64,000 nt of DNA from Pseudomonadota bacterium (GTDB lineage: Bacteria > Desulfobacterota > Desulfovibrionia > Desulfovibrionales > Desulfovibrionaceae): positions 1-64,000 of the forward strand of contig JAHJLB010000028.1 of assembly GCA_018822105.1 (NCBI GenBank), written 5' to 3'. The translations under genes were made by a program, and so were the position numbers. The stretch's first letter is position 1. Each line of letters starts with the position of its first letter. The notes beneath the pieces were generated by a model. It was not told the origin of the DNA and made no database searches. It worked only from the letters and a program-made list of their open reading frames with translations. Below are positions 8,002 to 17,128 of this stretch, piece by piece.

Positions 8002-9507
8002 TCATGGCTGCTGCGGACCTGTTTCAGGGCGCCTGAACCGGTCAAGCACCAGGGAGCGGGCTTCGTCCATCTGCGCCCGGAGCAGGGTGAAGCTTGCAAC
8101 GGCGTACAGCCCGATGAAGGTGAGCAGGGAAAGCATGGCCTGCATGATTTCTCCCGAGATGGGCACCATGACGCCCCAGAAAAGATGGCCCGCCAGGGCG
8201 CAAGCCAATGCCGCGGCAGCCGGCGGAAGCATCCTGCGGAGGAGGACGGTTGTGGAAATCGAGGCCGAACGCGCGATCAGGGCGCATTGTATCAGGCCGG
8301 AGACCAGGCGGTAGCAGCAGACCCATGCCGCGATGGAGAGCAGCCCCCCCGTCAACGTGCCCAGGGCTGCGGCGGCGAGGAGCCCCAGGCCATCACAGAT
8401 GGTCAAGAGGGAGCGAAAGCGCCATTTCCCACGGGACTCCATCAGGGCGATGCTGAGCGGCACTTGTATGCGCATGAAAAGGCCCAGGAGGATGATCTGG
8501 AAAACGATGGTAGCGGCGTCCCACTTGCCCCTCCACAGCAGATGGACCAACGGACCGGCCACCAGGGCCAGGCCGAGGCACAGCGGCGTGACGAAATAGC
8601 TCAGGATCCCCGAGGCCCTGAGATATGCGGCGTTTTGCCGTTCGGGCTCAAGAGAGAGGGAGGCGAAAGCTGAAAACATGATGGTCTGCAGGCCGGTGAC
8701 AAAGAGGGATTCCAACGCGACGCTGAGCTGGAAGCCGAAGAAGTAATAGCCAAGGGTGGCCTTGTCGCTCAGATAGCCAACGACCATGTAGTCGCCCTGC
8801 ATGACCAGGGCCGTGGCGAGGGCTCCGAGCATGACCCAGCGCGAGTCCTTGAAGAGCTGGCGGTAGACGGTCATGGCTGCAAGGCCGCCACGTGGCCAGC
8901 GCCGCAGGGCATGCAGGAAGGCGAGGCTTTCGAACACCGCCACCACGATGAGGGGCAGAACGAAGCTCAATGCTCCCAGTCCGCCTAAAGCCAGGAGCAC
9001 GGCCGTGATCTGGCGGAGCGTCATGGACAGGGAGCTCAGCTTGCCAATGGTGCTGAAGCGCATGTCGGTGTACAGCTTGGTCTGCAATATGTTGGCCGGA
9101 GTGTACAGGATGATGTAGGCCGCGATGACCCAAAGCAGTGGCGGCAGGCGCGGGGCGTGGTAGACGTCGGCGATTAGGGGCGAGGCGGCGACCAAGAGGC
9201 CGGCCAGCCCCAGGTTGAAGGTCATGGCGATTCTGAAACAGCCAGGGGCCAGGGCGTCGTACTCGCTTCCCCTTTGGATCAGCTGTTCGCGCACTCCGCC
9301 GTTGCGCACGGCGAAAAGCATGGTCGCCACAGAGATGGCGATGGCATACAGGGCGAAGTCCTCCGGCCCAAGGGCCCAGCCGAGGACAAGCTGAGCGAGA
9401 AAGGAGGTGACCTTTCCGATAAGCGCGCTTCCAGCAACCCAGAGCATGCCGCCGGTCACGACGCTCACCAGCGCCGGTCTGGAGTTCGTGGTCGCATCCG
9501 GGCTCAT
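8002..9507 (-). CDS. Polysaccharide flippase, Wzx/MVF superfamily
   Basis: A 501-residue membrane protein with about 12 to 14 hydrophobic helices. It starts with GGMLWVAGSALIGKVTSFLA and continues with the LGPEDFALYAIA loop typical of oligosaccharide flippases of the MviN/MATE/Wzx group. The predicted role is moving the undecaprenyl-linked repeat unit across the inner membrane for polymerisation. The start at 9507 has GAGG about 9 nt upstream. An initiating transferase, a polymerase, a chain-length regulator and an exporter in the same island complete a Wzx/Wzy pathway. Confidence 0.88.
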   Translation of the reverse strand: MSPDATTNSRPALVSVVTGGMLWVAGSALIGKVTSFLAQLVLGWALGPEDFALYAIAISVATMLFAVRNGGVREQLIQRGSEYDALAPGCFRIAMTFNLGLAGLLVAASPLIADVYHAPRLPPLLWVIAAYIILYTPANILQTKLYTDMRFSTIGKLSSLSMTLRQITAVLLALGGLGALSFVLPLIVVAVFESLAFLHALRRWPRGGLAAMTVYRQLFKDSRWVMLGALATALVMQGDYMVVGYLSDKATLGYYFFGFQLSVALESLFVTGLQTIMFSAFASLSLEPERQNAAYLRASGILSYFVTPLCLGLALVAGPLVHLLWRGKWDAATIVFQIILLGLFMRIQVPLSIALMESRGKWRFRSLLTICDGLGLLAAAALGTLTGGLLSIAAWVCCYRLVSGLIQCALIARSASISTTVLLRRMLPPAAAALACALAGHLFWGVMVPISGEIMQAMLSLLTFIGLYAVASFTLLRAQMDEARSLVLDRFRRPETGPQQP

Positions 9508-9685
9508 GCCGGGTCGCCTCTGCGCGGAAGGGGCGGGGTTGAAAGCGAGACGGGGCGGCAACAGCCCCGGGCGCGCCTGACTTGGGGCGGTTCCAATGGT
9601 GCCGCTGTGTCAAAGCTGGCCTGCGACCAGCCTGTGCACAGGAGAAATATCGCTTTTGCAGCTGCCGGATGGAGGTTTGCCATAG

Positions 9686-10534
9686 CTACTTCTTGCTGAG
9701 CCCTTTTTCCTGCATGAAGGCCTTGGTCACCTTCCACCAAGCATACTCGTTGTTCCAGGGAAGCGGCCCGCTTTTTCCGTAGCCGCCCCAAATGACGACC
9801 CCATCGGCGTATTGATAGGCGGTTTCCAGCTGCAGCCGCCAAAACTCTGCGGGGATCGCCTTGCCTTCAAGCCCCCGCTTGTCCAGATCCCAGTACTCCG
9901 GCCAGAGATAGACGAAAACGGGAAGCTTTCCGTAGCTTCTGGCCGCCTCAAGCTGGGCGACGGCGACCTTCCGCCAGGCCTCCATGTCGGGGCCGACCGC
10001 ATAGAGTTCGGGGAGGATGCAGTCCACCACCTCCGCCAGGGGCCTAAGCTTGTTGTTCGCCGCCTGCCACTGCTTGAATCTGGGATGCGAGGGGTCGGTG
10101 TTGCACCGGTAATTGTCCCAGATGGGCAGTCTGCCGAAGATGCCGACTTTTTTCCCGGGGTATGCTTCCTTCGTCCATTTGACGATGGCCTTGTAGCGCT
10201 CGATGTTCTGCGCAAGCTCCAAGTCGGAAACATCATCCAGTTTCCAGTATTCGACATCCGAGGTCACGTACTCGCCTTTTGCAGGGATCCTTTTGCTCAA
10301 GGCCATGACCTGTTCCTTGGGGGGCAGGCTCTTCATGCTCTGGCCAGGCTTCCAGTAGAATTGTTCGTAGATCACGGCCATCGGCTGCAAGCCATAGGCC
10401 GCCAGGTCCGGTTTTCTGGAATATTGCGTTGCGTCAAACATCTTGAATTCTTTCGAAAGGCCTATCGCCGGGAGGGCCAAAAGGCAAAAGGCAAGGAGCA
10501 TGGGCCGGGAGAGAAAAATACTAGAAAGCTTCAT
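9686..10534 (-). CDS. Secreted TIM-barrel, glycoside-hydrolase-like protein
   Basis: A 282-residue exported protein with a clear signal peptide (MKLSSIFLSRPMLLAFCLL, cleavage near residue 28). Repeating strand-helix units follow, with blocks such as MAVIYEQFYW, DVEYWKLDD, GIFGRLP, CILPELYAVG, VFVYLWPEYW and YADGVVIWGGYG. These suggest an (alpha/beta)8 barrel with acidic residues at strand ends, as in hyaluronidase-like or other glycoside hydrolases. DVEYW is the best candidate catalytic strand. It sits among the polysaccharide genes, so trimming or release of the secreted polymer is a reasonable inference. I do not recognise a named family. GAGAGG precedes the ATG. Confidence 0.65.
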   Translation of the reverse strand: MKLSSIFLSRPMLLAFCLLALPAIGLSKEFKMFDATQYSRKPDLAAYGLQPMAVIYEQFYWKPGQSMKSLPPKEQVMALSKRIPAKGEYVTSDVEYWKLDDVSDLELAQNIERYKAIVKWTKEAYPGKKVGIFGRLPIWDNYRCNTDPSHPRFKQWQAANNKLRPLAEVVDCILPELYAVGPDMEAWRKVAVAQLEAARSYGKLPVFVYLWPEYWDLDKRGLEGKAIPAEFWRLQLETAYQYADGVVIWGGYGKSGPLPWNNEYAWWKVTKAFMQEKGLSKK

Positions 10535-10563
10535 TGTCGCCTCTCACGTCAAGGGTGTGTGCT

Positions 10564-11769
10564 TCACGGGGCCTGAACGTCCAGGACTCCTGCTCGACGC
10601 AGTATGCCAAGCCTGTAGCAGACGCGGTTCATGAGGTTCAAGCCCCCAGCCTCTGCATTGGAAATCCGGTGCCATCGCAGGATGGAGACCCTGCGCGGCG
10701 TATTGCGCCGGTCCACTGTGGGAAACCGGCCCAGTTCCAACAGCCTTGCGGCGACACGGCTGATCTCGAAGTCCCGCAGGAAGCGGGACCGTGCGGCCTG
10801 CTTCATGTGCTCCGTGAGCGCAGGGTTGGCCCTCAGGTGCTCGGCGCAGGCCAGCATCTGCTGCGGCCAGTTTTTCAAGGAGCAGACATAGCCGTGCTGG
10901 CCGTTGTCGATCATGTTTCTCATGGCCCCGACGCCATCGCTCACGATGGGGATGACCGCCATGCTCATCGCCTCAATCATCGCCATGGGGCACCCTTCCG
11001 AGCGGGAGGGGAATATCAGGATGTCATAGGCGGGCATGCGCCGCAACAGTTCTTCGTGCGCCACCCGTCCCTGTATCTGGACGTTCTGGAACCGGGCCAG
11101 TTTTCTTTCGATCGCGGTCGGCAGCTCACCGTACCAGTCCAGGCTGACGCCCTCCCAACGGGAATGCGACTGCAGGGCCTTGAGGAGAAGATCGCTGCCC
11201 TTTCTTCTGTCCCAACCTCCAAGAAAGACGGCCTTGAGGCGGGCATCTTTGACACTGGGAGCTTCGGCCCGGGCCAGGGGATGATCCGAGATGCCGTTGA
11301 GGACCACCGTGCACTTGCAGGGCGAGATGCCGTAGCTGTTGATGAAGCAGGAGAGCATGTCGTTGGAGATGGCGATGATGTGGTCTGTCCACCGGGGCTG
11401 GTGGCAGGCCAGGGCGGCGATTGTCGTCGAGTTCAGATGCCCCACCACGATGAGCGGGCATGGCAGGGCAGGAGCGATGCTTTGCAGCACAGGGTTGTCG
11501 TTGTTGATGGCAAGGTCGATGTCGTGTCGAGCGATATAGCGCAAGGCATTTCTGGCGCTTTGCACCTGGTCGTCGAACTTGTCTGTGGGCAGGTGCTTGA
11601 GGCCATTCTCCTCCAGCCAGCTGGGGTCGCTCGGCGTTGGCGACATAAAGTGGACGTCTATGCCCAGACGCTTGAACTCCTTGGCCAGTTCCTTCGCATA
11701 GGCAAGGATGCCAGAGCCCTTGTCCGGTGGCGCGGAGCAGGAGAGGAGAATGTTTTTTGGTTCAGGCAT
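10564..11769 (-). CDS. Family 4 glycosyltransferase
   Basis: A 401-residue GT-B enzyme. It begins KNILLSCSAPPDKGSGILAY, has VFLGGWDRRKGSDLLLKAL as the start of the donor domain, and carries the EX7E-type segment FPSRSEGCPMAMIEAMSMAV. That segment keeps the two glutamates expected of a retaining GT4. The ATG at 11769 follows AGGA at suitable distance; upstream in-frame starts would add an unlikely Arg-rich extension. It lies 29 nt upstream of the secreted barrel gene and 202 nt downstream of the polymerase gene. Sugar specificity is unknown. Confidence 0.87.
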   Translation of the reverse strand: MPEPKNILLSCSAPPDKGSGILAYAKELAKEFKRLGIDVHFMSPTPSDPSWLEENGLKHLPTDKFDDQVQSARNALRYIARHDIDLAINNDNPVLQSIAPALPCPLIVVGHLNSTTIAALACHQPRWTDHIIAISNDMLSCFINSYGISPCKCTVVLNGISDHPLARAEAPSVKDARLKAVFLGGWDRRKGSDLLLKALQSHSRWEGVSLDWYGELPTAIERKLARFQNVQIQGRVAHEELLRRMPAYDILIFPSRSEGCPMAMIEAMSMAVIPIVSDGVGAMRNMIDNGQHGYVCSLKNWPQQMLACAEHLRANPALTEHMKQAARSRFLRDFEISRVAARLLELGRFPTVDRRNTPRRVSILRWHRISNAEAGGLNLMNRVCYRLGILRRAGVLDVQAP

Positions 11770-11971
11770 TGACAATTTCCTGTCGGATCCGACGATTACT
11801 CTGGAGTTGTGTGCCACATCCGTCATGCGAAACGATCGAATGCGCCCCAAATAGCCTGCGTTGCCGTCACTTGCGCTTGCCCGTCCGGTGCTGTTCCTGC
11901 CCTCTGCCTTGGGGAGCATCCGGCCAGAAGCCGCCTGGTCCTCGTTTGAGCGATGTTGCGCCACGCGTGCT

Positions 11972-13303
11972 TCACCCCGGCGAAGCCGGAGGGGGAAGCG
12001 GCCCCTGGGCATTGTGCGTGGCGGATGGCTTGTAGCGTGAAACAAGGAGACTTGCCGTAACGGCCCCAGCCCAGAGCCAGACCTGTTTATTGAGATGGGC
12101 TGGGAGGGACAGCTGCAGCATCAGGGAGCCGATTCCGCCAAGGGCGACCATCGCGGACGTTGCGCTTGTCCGGCCCTTGAGAAATAGCCTGACGAGTGCA
12201 ATCGCAGGGGTGCAGATGAGAAGGAACCATGCGATAAGGCCAGTAATTCCGGCATCATAAAACATGATGGTCGGAGTGCTGTGGGGTTCCACTTGATACT
12301 GTTGGAGAAACTCAAGTGTGCCATGGGGAAGCCACTTGGAAATATCGGGCAGGATTTCGAACAGGTGCAAAAAAGAGGCAATGCGTCCGGCTGTGGTTGA
12401 TCCCGTCTTGTCGGAAAATCTGTTGAGGACAAGGGTGCTCTCCTCGCGCAGCGTTCCATAGGAGACGAGAATGGCCACGGCGACTAACAGCAACAAAAGG
12501 AAGGATTTGCCTTTGCCGTGGCTTTTGGTGAAGAAGGGAACCAGAATGCAGAGCGCGCCAAGGCCTCCAAAGACCAGAAGACCGCTTCTGGATTGTATCC
12601 GGAGGAGGATGAAGGTGGCTGCTGCGCTGGCCACCAGGCAAAGTCCCGTCCGTATCAGCCGGAACGGCAGAGCCAGCGGAAGGATCGCCGGCATCAGATA
12701 GTAGATTTGGTAGTTTTGATTTGTGGTGATGGCTGGCCTGCTGATGAGATTGCCGCCGCTGAGGTAGAGATCCACCTCGAGGGGGAAGAATGCGGGGTAC
12801 CACTGCTTCAGGGCGATGACGCAGATGATGGCGTAGATAGTCCCCACAAAGAGAAACACCTTGGCCACCTCATCCGTGCCCCTGGAATTGTTGATCGCGG
12901 CATACCCGATAAGGAATATGCACACGGTATTGGCGACGATGAGCATCTTGTCGTCGGCGAAGCCGTAGAAATTATACTGGGGCCCCCTGTACACAAAGTG
13001 TGGGATGGTGAAGTATCCTATGCCGATGCTGATAATGAACAGGTAGAGCAGGGCGCAGGTCTTGAACGGCGGGATGGTCTTCTCCCAGCCATACTTGATC
13101 AAAAGGATCAGCAGGTAGAGTGGCGCGAGCGCGTTGACGCGGAAGGTGGATCCCTTGGGCAGGAAATAGGCAAAGGCCGTTTCGAAAAGGATGCAGGCGA
13201 AAAAGATCATGCCCAGACTGATCCCCTTGCGGGTATCGTCGGCGGAGGAATCTATTTGGGCAGCTGGCTGCATCTCGGGCTCAGCACTCCGTGGGTATGT
13301 CAT
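11972..13303 (-). CDS. O-antigen ligase/polymerase-like membrane protein (Wzy)
   Basis: A protein of about 443 residues with 10 to 12 hydrophobic helices and a long periplasmic loop in the second half. The segment RIQSRSGLLVFGG matches the SRSG/R-rich signature of the Wzy/WaaL O-antigen ligase superfamily. Predicted to polymerise lipid-linked repeat units in the periplasm. The start is unsure: TTG at 13330, ATG at 13303 and ATG at 13273 are all in frame and none has a good ribosome site. Base composition is noticeably more AT-rich than in neighbouring genes, which is common for polymerase genes that are exchanged between strains. Confidence 0.8.
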   Translation of the reverse strand: MTYPRSAEPEMQPAAQIDSSADDTRKGISLGMIFFACILFETAFAYFLPKGSTFRVNALAPLYLLILLIKYGWEKTIPPFKTCALLYLFIISIGIGYFTIPHFVYRGPQYNFYGFADDKMLIVANTVCIFLIGYAAINNSRGTDEVAKVFLFVGTIYAIICVIALKQWYPAFFPLEVDLYLSGGNLISRPAITTNQNYQIYYLMPAILPLALPFRLIRTGLCLVASAAATFILLRIQSRSGLLVFGGLGALCILVPFFTKSHGKGKSFLLLLLVAVAILVSYGTLREESTLVLNRFSDKTGSTTAGRIASFLHLFEILPDISKWLPHGTLEFLQQYQVEPHSTPTIMFYDAGITGLIAWFLLICTPAIALVRLFLKGRTSATSAMVALGGIGSLMLQLSLPAHLNKQVWLWAGAVTASLLVSRYKPSATHNAQGPLPPPASPG

Positions 13304-13367
13304 TCTTGCAGGGATGGATGTCTTTGCCAACTGCTAACACGGCTTTGCAGCGGTTGCAAAATGCGTG

Positions 13368-14609
13368 TCAACAGCTCTTCAGCTTGCCCAACGCTGGGCT
13401 GATGCCGTGCAGCAGGGCCCTCCAATCCGCAAGGGCCAGCGGCTTTGCGTACAGGGCGTCTGTGGCGGCGCGGGCGTTTCTCCCCATGCGCGCACATTCC
13501 TCGGGGGCGAGGGCCAAGGCGCGGATATGCGCCGCAAGGCCCTGGGCGTCGCCCGGGGCGGAGGACAGCCCGCATTGGTGCAGCTCCAGCAGGCGGGCGA
13601 TTTCGCCGTCAGGATCGCCCACAAAGAGGGTGGGCCTGCCTGCCGCCGCGATGCCGTAAAACTTGCTCGGCACCACGCAGCCCTCCATGTCGGGCAGCAG
13701 CGACACCAGGTGCGCATCGGCGGCCGACAGGGACTCGCGGAGCCGTTCGCGCGGCTGGTAGTCTTGGAAGACGATGTTGCCGAGGCCCAGCTCCCGCACG
13801 GTGCCCTTGACCCGCTCCAGGCGCGCCCCCTGGCCGACGAACAGGAAGCGCACTCCAGGGTCGCCCTGCAGCAGCCGGGCCGCCTCCAGGATGGTCTCGA
13901 ATTCGTGCACGCGGCCGAAATTGCCGCTGTAGCCCACCACGAAGGCCTCGCCCAGGCCCCAGGCCGCGCGCAAGGGATTGTCCTGCCGGGGCACCGGCGT
14001 CACCAGGCCGCTGTCCACCCAGTTGTGGCGCACGTGGATGCGCGCCCTGTCCACGCCCAGGCCGGCGATGCGTTCAGCCATGCGTTCGCCCAGGGTCACG
14101 TTCAGGCTGGCGCGGCGCAGGGAGACGTCGCGCAGCGCACTCAAGGCCCAGAGGGCTGCGCTGCGGGGGCGGATGACGCCCAGGGCCACGGCCACGTCCG
14201 GAAAGAGGTCTTGGATCCAGTTGACCAGGAGCGCCCCCCGCAGGCGGCAGACCGCGGCCGCCAGGACCGAAATGAGCGGCGGGTCGGTCTTGGCCACGAG
14301 GATGTCCGCGTGGCCGGCAAGGCGGAGCATGCGCCAGGTGGCCGTGAGCATGAAGGTCGCATAGTCCAGGGCGCGGCCCAGCAGGCCCGCGCGTCCGAAG
14401 CGCGTTGACCAGACCCGGTGCACGCGTGCGCCGTGGAATGCGCCGTCAGCCGGCAGGCCGGCCTTGGGGTCGGTGTAGGCCTGCCGGCTGGCGATGACGT
14501 GGACCTCTCGCCCCGCTTCACCCAGGTCTTCCACCACATCCGCCAGGAGCTGGGCCGTGGGTGCCAGATCCGGGAAGAAGAAGCGGTTGATGAAGATGAT
14601 GCGGTTCAT
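13368..14609 (-). CDS. Family 4 glycosyltransferase, WcaI-like
   Basis: A 413-residue transferase beginning MNRIIFINRFFFPDLAPTAQ, the PD-P-T/S-Q opening seen in WcaI-type colanic-acid transferases. A central motif NWIQDLFPDVAVALG and a donor-domain segment VVPSKFYGIAAAGRPTLFVG follow. Predicted to add a sugar, possibly fucose, to the lipid-linked repeat unit; the divergent gmd-fcl pair makes GDP-fucose a plausible donor. A perfect 13-bp hairpin (14623-14656) stands directly in front of its ribosome site, in the gap after prsT. The start at 14609 agrees with the conserved N-terminus. Confidence 0.87.
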   Translation of the reverse strand: MNRIIFINRFFFPDLAPTAQLLADVVEDLGEAGREVHVIASRQAYTDPKAGLPADGAFHGARVHRVWSTRFGRAGLLGRALDYATFMLTATWRMLRLAGHADILVAKTDPPLISVLAAAVCRLRGALLVNWIQDLFPDVAVALGVIRPRSAALWALSALRDVSLRRASLNVTLGERMAERIAGLGVDRARIHVRHNWVDSGLVTPVPRQDNPLRAAWGLGEAFVVGYSGNFGRVHEFETILEAARLLQGDPGVRFLFVGQGARLERVKGTVRELGLGNIVFQDYQPRERLRESLSAADAHLVSLLPDMEGCVVPSKFYGIAAAGRPTLFVGDPDGEIARLLELHQCGLSSAPGDAQGLAAHIRALALAPEECARMGRNARAATDALYAKPLALADWRALLHGISPALGKLKSC

Positions 14610-14622
14610 GCGGCCTCGAACC

Positions 14623-14656
14623 CTCCAGCTGAGGGTCTGGTGGCCCTCAGCTGGAG
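14623..14656 (-). terminator. Perfect 13-bp hairpin between prsT and a glycosyltransferase gene
   Basis: CTCCAGCTGAGGG (14623-14635) pairs with CCCTCAGCTGGAG (14644-14656) across an 8-nt loop. On the minus strand it lies about 40 nt after the prsT stop and 14 nt before the next start codon, with no T-run. It could stabilise the prsT message, attenuate read-through or limit translation of the transferase. Confidence 0.6.
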
Positions 14657-14694
14657 ATGCTTCTTCTCAGGAATACCCGCGCCAGCCACTGGGG

Positions 14695-17085
14695 CTATTT
14701 TTTGCCGCGCAGCCTGGCCAGCTCGGCCGTGGCCGCCGCGCGCTCGGGGAACTGGGCGTTGCCCGCCAGGGCTTTCTCCATCCACTTGGCCGCAACGGAG
14801 GCGTCCCCCTTGGCCTGGTAGGCCATGCCAAGGTGGTAGGCCACCGTGGGCATGCCGTTGGCCTTGTCCCATGCGCGCAGGAGGTACCTGAGGGCCTCTT
14901 CCTTGTTGCCCAGCTTGAGCTGCACCCAGCCGATGGTGTCGAAGGTCACCGGCGCATCAACGGCCTTGAGCCTTTCCGCCAGAACCTGGGCCTTCTGGAG
15001 CTCCGCGGGCGTGGCTTGTCCGTCGGCGTAAAGGTATGCCAGATTGTTCAACGCCGGGGCGAAGTCCGGGTTTTTGGCCAGAATTTTCTCATAGGTGCTG
15101 ATGGCCTCGGCGCGGTTGTTGTTGGTCTGCAGCAGCGTCGCCAGCGCCAGGCCGGCTGCGGCATTGCCTGGATTCGCGGCATAGGCCTCGCGGAATTTTC
15201 CGAGGCCGGCATCAAGCTTGCCCTGCCGGATGTAGAGGGTGCCCAGGTACTGGTACGGGGCGGCCACGTCCGGCGCCAGCTGCACGGACTTGAGCAATTG
15301 CTGTTCGGCCCCGGGCAGGTCGCCGGACTCCATCATGACGCGGCCCAGGAGGGCGTAGCCGAAGGCGTCGTTGGGCTGGGCCGCAACGCGCTGCCTGGCA
15401 AAGGCCAGGGCGTCCTGCGCGCGCTTCTCCTGCATGAACAGGCTGACCTTGGCCTCCACCGCGTCGCGGGACTCTGGCGCAAGGGCCAGGGCCTGGTCAA
15501 AGGCCGCATGCGCTCCGCGCGCATCCCTGGAGGCCCAGAGGAGCCGCCCGAGCTTGATGTGCCCGGCAGGGTCCTTGGGGGCCACGGCCACGGCGCGCTG
15601 GTAGGCGGCCTTGGCAGCACCCAGGTTCTGTTTCTGGGCGTAGATGTCGCCCATGGTGTTGAAGATGGCCGGGTTCTTCTGGTCGGCCCCGCCCAAAGCG
15701 TTCAGTTCGCCCAGGGCGCGGTCGGTCTTGCCAGCCTGCAGCAGCACCTCAACCAGAAGCAGGCGCGCCTGGGAACTCTCCGGGTAGTCGGCCACATGCT
15801 TGCCCAGCAGCGCCTCGGCCAGGGCAGGCTCCTTGTTCATCATGTGCGCGCGGACCAGCAGCTCCAGGGCCTTCATGTTTTTCGGGTCTGCGTCCGCCAC
15901 CTCGCGCAGCTCCACGATGGCTTCGCGGACCTTTCCCGCCTGGAGGTTCAAGGCGCCCGAGATAAGGTGCCCCTCGGTATCTCTCGGGTTGCGCTTGAAC
16001 AAGGCGTCGAGCTGGGCCCTGGCCTTGTCCGGCTGCTGGGAGGCCACAAAGGCGTTGGCCAGCAGCCGGCGTGCGGCCACGGTCTGCGGGTGCTCAGGCT
16101 CCTTCTGGATCATCTCTTGAACCAGGGGTTCGACCTTGGCGAACTGGCCGGTGCGGAGATAGTGTTCGGCCAGGGCCACGCGAATGTCTTTGGAATCGGG
16201 AATGTCCTGCAGCCCGCGCACCAGGATGGCCTCGGCCTCGGCAGGCTTTCCCGCCGACATGGCGGAATTGGCCTGGGTCACGCGGAAGGAGCCCTCCTTG
16301 GGAAAGCGCTGGGCCAGAACGGAAAGGGCCTGGGTGGCCTTGTCCTGCTGGCCGGAGCGGAAATAGAAGTCCACCAGGAGCATGTTGCCCGAGGCGTTGT
16401 TCGGATCAAGATTCACGATGTCCGTGAAGCGCTTCTCGGCTTCGTCGTAGCGCTTGAGCTGCATGTAGTGGTTGGCCAGCTGCAGATTCAGGAGCAGGTG
16501 TTGCGGATTCTTGGCCAGGCCCTGGAGCAGCACGGCCTCTGCCGCGGCCATGTCTTTTTGGGCCGCATGGGCCTCGCTGCGGGCGATGAACACGTCCGCA
16601 TTGTCCGGATTTGCCTGCTGCAGCTTCTCCAGCGTGGCCAGGGCCTCGGGGATGCGGTTTTTCTTGGTCAGGGCGATGGACTTGATGACGCCTGCCTCAA
16701 CGTGCGCCGGCTGCTTGGACAGGATGAGATCGGCCTTGGCCTCGGCCTTGTCGATGCTGCGGCTGAGCAGGTAGAGCTTGCACAGGCCCAGTTGGGCCTC
16801 GATGTCCTCAGGGTCAAGCTCCGCCGCGCGCTGGAAGCTGCCGAAGGCGCCAGGCCAGTTCCTGTCCTGCAACTGCTCCTTGCCCAACAAGGTGTACCCC
16901 TTGGCGAATTTTGGGTCGATCTTGATGGCGTTTTTCAGCTCGACCTGGGCATCCTGGTGCTTGCCCTCGGCTGCCAACTGCTGGGCCTTGGCATAGAATG
17001 AGTCGCGGCGATCCTGGGAGGAGCCGCAGGCCACGAGCGCAAAAACCATTGCCGCCACGGTCAGGGTGCTGAGCAGTCGTTTCAA
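14695..17085 (-). CDS. prsT: TPR-repeat lipoprotein of the exosortase system (PrsT)
   Basis: A 796-residue lipoprotein. The lipobox LVAC (about 17-20) ends a short signal peptide, then some 20 tetratricopeptide units run to the C-terminus (for example LNNLAYLYADGQ near the end). The length and the N-terminal block FYAKAQQLAAEGKHQDAQVELKNAIK fit the PEP-CTERM system TPR lipoprotein family PrsT, which accompanies exosortases and exopolysaccharide export. It probably scaffolds polymer export or cargo at the outer membrane. The start is TTG at 17085, supported by AGGAG 7 nt upstream and by the signal peptide. WecA-like gene upstream by 43 nt. Confidence 0.9.
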   Translation of the reverse strand: MKRLLSTLTVAAMVFALVACGSSQDRRDSFYAKAQQLAAEGKHQDAQVELKNAIKIDPKFAKGYTLLGKEQLQDRNWPGAFGSFQRAAELDPEDIEAQLGLCKLYLLSRSIDKAEAKADLILSKQPAHVEAGVIKSIALTKKNRIPEALATLEKLQQANPDNADVFIARSEAHAAQKDMAAAEAVLLQGLAKNPQHLLLNLQLANHYMQLKRYDEAEKRFTDIVNLDPNNASGNMLLVDFYFRSGQQDKATQALSVLAQRFPKEGSFRVTQANSAMSAGKPAEAEAILVRGLQDIPDSKDIRVALAEHYLRTGQFAKVEPLVQEMIQKEPEHPQTVAARRLLANAFVASQQPDKARAQLDALFKRNPRDTEGHLISGALNLQAGKVREAIVELREVADADPKNMKALELLVRAHMMNKEPALAEALLGKHVADYPESSQARLLLVEVLLQAGKTDRALGELNALGGADQKNPAIFNTMGDIYAQKQNLGAAKAAYQRAVAVAPKDPAGHIKLGRLLWASRDARGAHAAFDQALALAPESRDAVEAKVSLFMQEKRAQDALAFARQRVAAQPNDAFGYALLGRVMMESGDLPGAEQQLLKSVQLAPDVAAPYQYLGTLYIRQGKLDAGLGKFREAYAANPGNAAAGLALATLLQTNNNRAEAISTYEKILAKNPDFAPALNNLAYLYADGQATPAELQKAQVLAERLKAVDAPVTFDTIGWVQLKLGNKEEALRYLLRAWDKANGMPTVAYHLGMAYQAKGDASVAAKWMEKALAGNAQFPERAAATAELARLRGKK

Positions 17086-17128
17086 TGTGGTACTCCTGGA
17101 TGAAATATTGATGTCTCATCAGTGGTGT

